From NCBI GenBank assembly GCA_024277475.1, contig JAJRVC010000399.1, positions 1 through 7,173 on the forward strand: 7,173 bases of DNA. The letters run 5' to 3'. Below are positions 5,595 through 7,173 of this stretch, piece by piece. A program made the translations under genes and the position numbers. Position 1 is the first letter of the stretch. Each line of letters opens with the position of its first letter. Origin of the DNA: Deltaproteobacteria bacterium. GTDB lineage: Bacteria; Desulfobacterota; Desulfobacteria; Desulfobacterales; JAFDCJ01. A model generated the notes under the pieces. The model saw only the letters and a list, made by a program, of their open reading frames with translations, was not told the origin of the DNA and made no database searches.

Positions 5595-6329
5595 TTATGG
5601 AAAAATCTTCTGGTGTATAATTTTATCCTTTATGACCAGAACAGCCTTATTTTTCTGCTCGGGCCGCAAATAGTTCAAGGCCAGTGGGCGAACTACCATA
5701 TCCGCCAGTTGCAACCCGCTGGAATTACTTTTTTTATCTACAAACATATGTTCAAAATACATTTGCTGAAAGTCCGCATGTATATAGCCCCAGTTACTTT
5801 GATTATCGCAAATACGACGAAATTCCAGTTCCAGTTCCCGATCTTCCCTCCGGCCACGGCTTTCTAACAAAATAGAAACTTGTTTACCTGTTTCATTCTG
5901 CCCACAAAGATATGACAGTGTCTGTTCCATGCAAAAAAGTAAGGCTATTTCATAGGGATTGTATGGTTTGACATATCGCTGTTTTAGCCGATTTTTATCT
6001 ATGATGGAAACAATCAGCTTGAACGGAGCCTCGTCAATAATTCTCGTCAATTCCGCTATAAATTTTTCCCTGAGTTTTCTGTCGGTTCTCAACAATTTGA
6101 ACGGGCCTTTTTCTTTTCGGATATCGTGTTCATGGAAAATGATCTGGTCATGTCCCCATATATTCATTTTCAGGTGTTGCATTGCAGGAACAATTCTTCC
6201 GATATAGTCATCTTTCCGGACAATACAAAATACCAGCGCGAATACAGGAAACTGTTCATCAATCGAAACAAGGCCATGATCTCCGCTTTCATCAACAAAA
6301 ATAATATAATCGCTAAACGGAATTGACAT
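5595..6329 (-). CDS. DUF3800 domain protein, predicted RNase H-like nuclease fold
   Basis: This 244-residue protein carries the DUF3800 (PF12686) signatures: FVDESGD (residues 11-17) on the first strand, a middle acidic motif LLESRGRRED (154-163), and the late LQLADMV (206-212). The likely acidic cluster is D13, E14, E156 and D210, consistent with an RNase H-like metal site. That fold assignment comes from general knowledge of the family, and no activity is proved here. FHEHDIR (65-71) is another region typical of the family. It is soluble, of normal length, with no missing key residue. GGAGG at 6341-6345 lies 11 bases before the ATG, inside the end of hsdS, and the ATG is only 3 nt past the hsdS stop, so it is very likely co-transcribed with the RM genes. 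Composition is more AT-rich than hsdR, suggesting separate acquisition. A defence role is inferred from position only. Confidence 0.88.
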   Translation of the reverse strand: MSIPFSDYIIFVDESGDHGLVSIDEQFPVFALVFCIVRKDDYIGRIVPAMQHLKMNIWGHDQIIFHEHDIRKEKGPFKLLRTDRKLREKFIAELTRIIDEAPFKLIVSIIDKNRLKQRYVKPYNPYEIALLFCMEQTLSYLCGQNETGKQVSILLESRGRREDRELELEFRRICDNQSNWGYIHADFQQMYFEHMFVDKKSNSSGLQLADMVVRPLALNYLRPEQKNKAVLVIKDKIIHQKIFP

Positions 6330-6332
6330 TAT

Positions 6333-7173
6333 TTAAACTGCCTCCACATTAACTCTCACTTCCCCTGTCAACAGTTTCTGCATCAGGCCCTTTTTCTGTT
6401 CTCTCAACTTTTCCTGTTTCTTTTTCAGCAGTTCAATTTCCCGGTCGCAAACGGAAAGGATTGTTGCGATACGGGTTTGTTCCTCTATACTTGGTAGAGG
6501 CACTTGAAGTGTCTTTAGTCCTGCAGAGTAGATATGGACAACCGAGTGACCTTGTCCTAATTTTCTTTTTTGTCTAATCAATAAATCGCTGTTTAATGAG
6601 TATGATAAATAGAGAGAATTAACGCTTTGGGGCCGGAAAATTACAATATCACCACCAGCATACGCTTTTATATCCTTTGTAAAGGCTACACACTTTCCAA
6701 TCTCATTTAATGTTTCGCCAGAACCCGCAAAAAGAATATCCCCTTTAGAAATGAGCTGACTATTATGCGCTGTGTCCCCATCAATATATGAACAAAACTC
6801 CTTAATAGCGATCTCATGTTTTCCGTAAATTTCTCCGTAAGTAATGCAAGGAAAGCCGGTTTCTCTTTTCAAACTGTTAGAAATACCCTTGCCCTTTGAA
6901 AAAGACCCAAAGGAACCAAGGGATTTGATTCCCCACCCCTCCGGCAGTTCGCCTTTCCTCAACTTTTCACTTCGAACGAATTCAGGGAATCTGATTCGTC
7001 CGCTGAGCAGTTGCTGCATCAGCCCTTTTTTGAGCCGCTGTTTGGCATCGATGAGCTTGCCCGCCTGCTCAATGGCCCGGTCCCAGGCGTAAAGGATTTC
7101 GGCTATGTTTTTCTGTTCCAGCAACGATGGCGCTGGCAGAAACAGAAAATCCAATTCACCTTGTCCCAATGTC
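6333..7173 (-). CDS. hsdS: Type I restriction enzyme specificity subunit (HsdS), 3' part
   Basis: The reading frame is open to the right edge; the first target-recognition domain (TRD1) and the N-terminus lie outside. About 280 residues are visible. They begin with the end of TRD1 (DFLFLPAPSLLEQK), then the central conserved helix (IAEILYAWDRAIEQ to KKGLMQQLLSGRIRF), the whole of TRD2 (from about 70 to 220, starting LPEGWGIKSLGSF), and the C-terminal conserved helix (EEQTRIATILSVCDREIE to KKGLMQKLLTGEV). The two helices are copies of each other and form the coiled coil that spaces the two TRDs and binds HsdM. TRD2 dictates one half of the bipartite DNA target. Its DNA is more AT-rich than the conserved helices, as expected of an exchangeable domain. 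The protein is intact as far as seen. Confidence 0.95.
   Translation of the reverse strand, partial: TLGQGELDFLFLPAPSLLEQKNIAEILYAWDRAIEQAGKLIDAKQRLKKGLMQQLLSGRIRFPEFVRSEKLRKGELPEGWGIKSLGSFGSFSKGKGISNSLKRETGFPCITYGEIYGKHEIAIKEFCSYIDGDTAHNSQLISKGDILFAGSGETLNEIGKCVAFTKDIKAYAGGDIVIFRPQSVNSLYLSYSLNSDLLIRQKRKLGQGHSVVHIYSAGLKTLQVPLPSIEEQTRIATILSVCDREIELLKKKQEKLREQKKGLMQKLLTGEVRVNVEAV

Noticed and set aside
5526..5867. 113-codon plus-strand ORF
   Set aside because: It is antisense to the conserved end of DUF3800, including LQLADMV, and spans the hairpin at 5558-5590.

Overview
The window holds most of a chromosomal type I restriction-modification locus, read entirely on the minus strand. From right to left the order is: the 3' part of hsdS (cut by the window edge), a DUF3800 protein gene, a small unrecognised ORF, a block built from a decayed REP-associated tyrosine transposase (RAYT) and its hairpin repeats, a short gene made of the two ends of an AlbA_2-type ATP-binding protein, hsdR, and a YgjP-like zinc metallopeptidase. 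No hsdM is present; by the usual order it should lie beyond position 7173, upstream of hsdS. The organism looks like a Gram-negative bacterium with moderate GC. The RAYT and GTAGGGGC-type hairpin style, and a tRNA T-arm-like hairpin at the left end, remind me of Desulfobacterota (sulfate reducers), but that is recollection, not something the sequence proves.

Coupling is tight. The hsdR start overlaps the stop of the gene before it by 8 nt, hsdR and the metallopeptidase overlap by ATGA, and DUF3800 begins 3 nt after the hsdS stop. This suggests one long transcript from beyond the right edge. The space between hsdS and hsdR acts as a cargo slot holding DUF3800, the small ORF and the AlbA_2-derived gene.

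The most unusual part is 4560-5218. A 15-bp perfect direct repeat (GTTCATGTTTTCACC) brackets 629 bp of RAYT and REP-like DNA. On the minus strand each repeat copy contains a GGTGAAAAC-ATG start. At the right copy the small ORF ends on the same ATGA; at the left copy a MNLPINISDLL N-terminus begins, typical of AlbA_2 ATP-binding proteins. This fits an insertion exactly at a stop/start overlap. The RAYT has lost its HUH-containing middle and is frameshifted. Its central linker is made of small hairpins; three share a CT-R-Y-GT loop and have stem changes that are fully compensated on the other arm. Two larger hairpins of a second type flank the transposase. The gene after the block has itself lost several hundred residues in frame, leaving its first residues joined to its C-terminal winged-helix part.

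Working together: HsdS gives sequence specificity, HsdR is the translocating nuclease, and DUF3800 and the metallopeptidase are accessory genes of unproved role. I see no clearly new complete system. The best leads are the covarying hairpins, the mini winged-helix protein left by the deletion, and the DUF3800 plus small ORF pair inside the RM operon.
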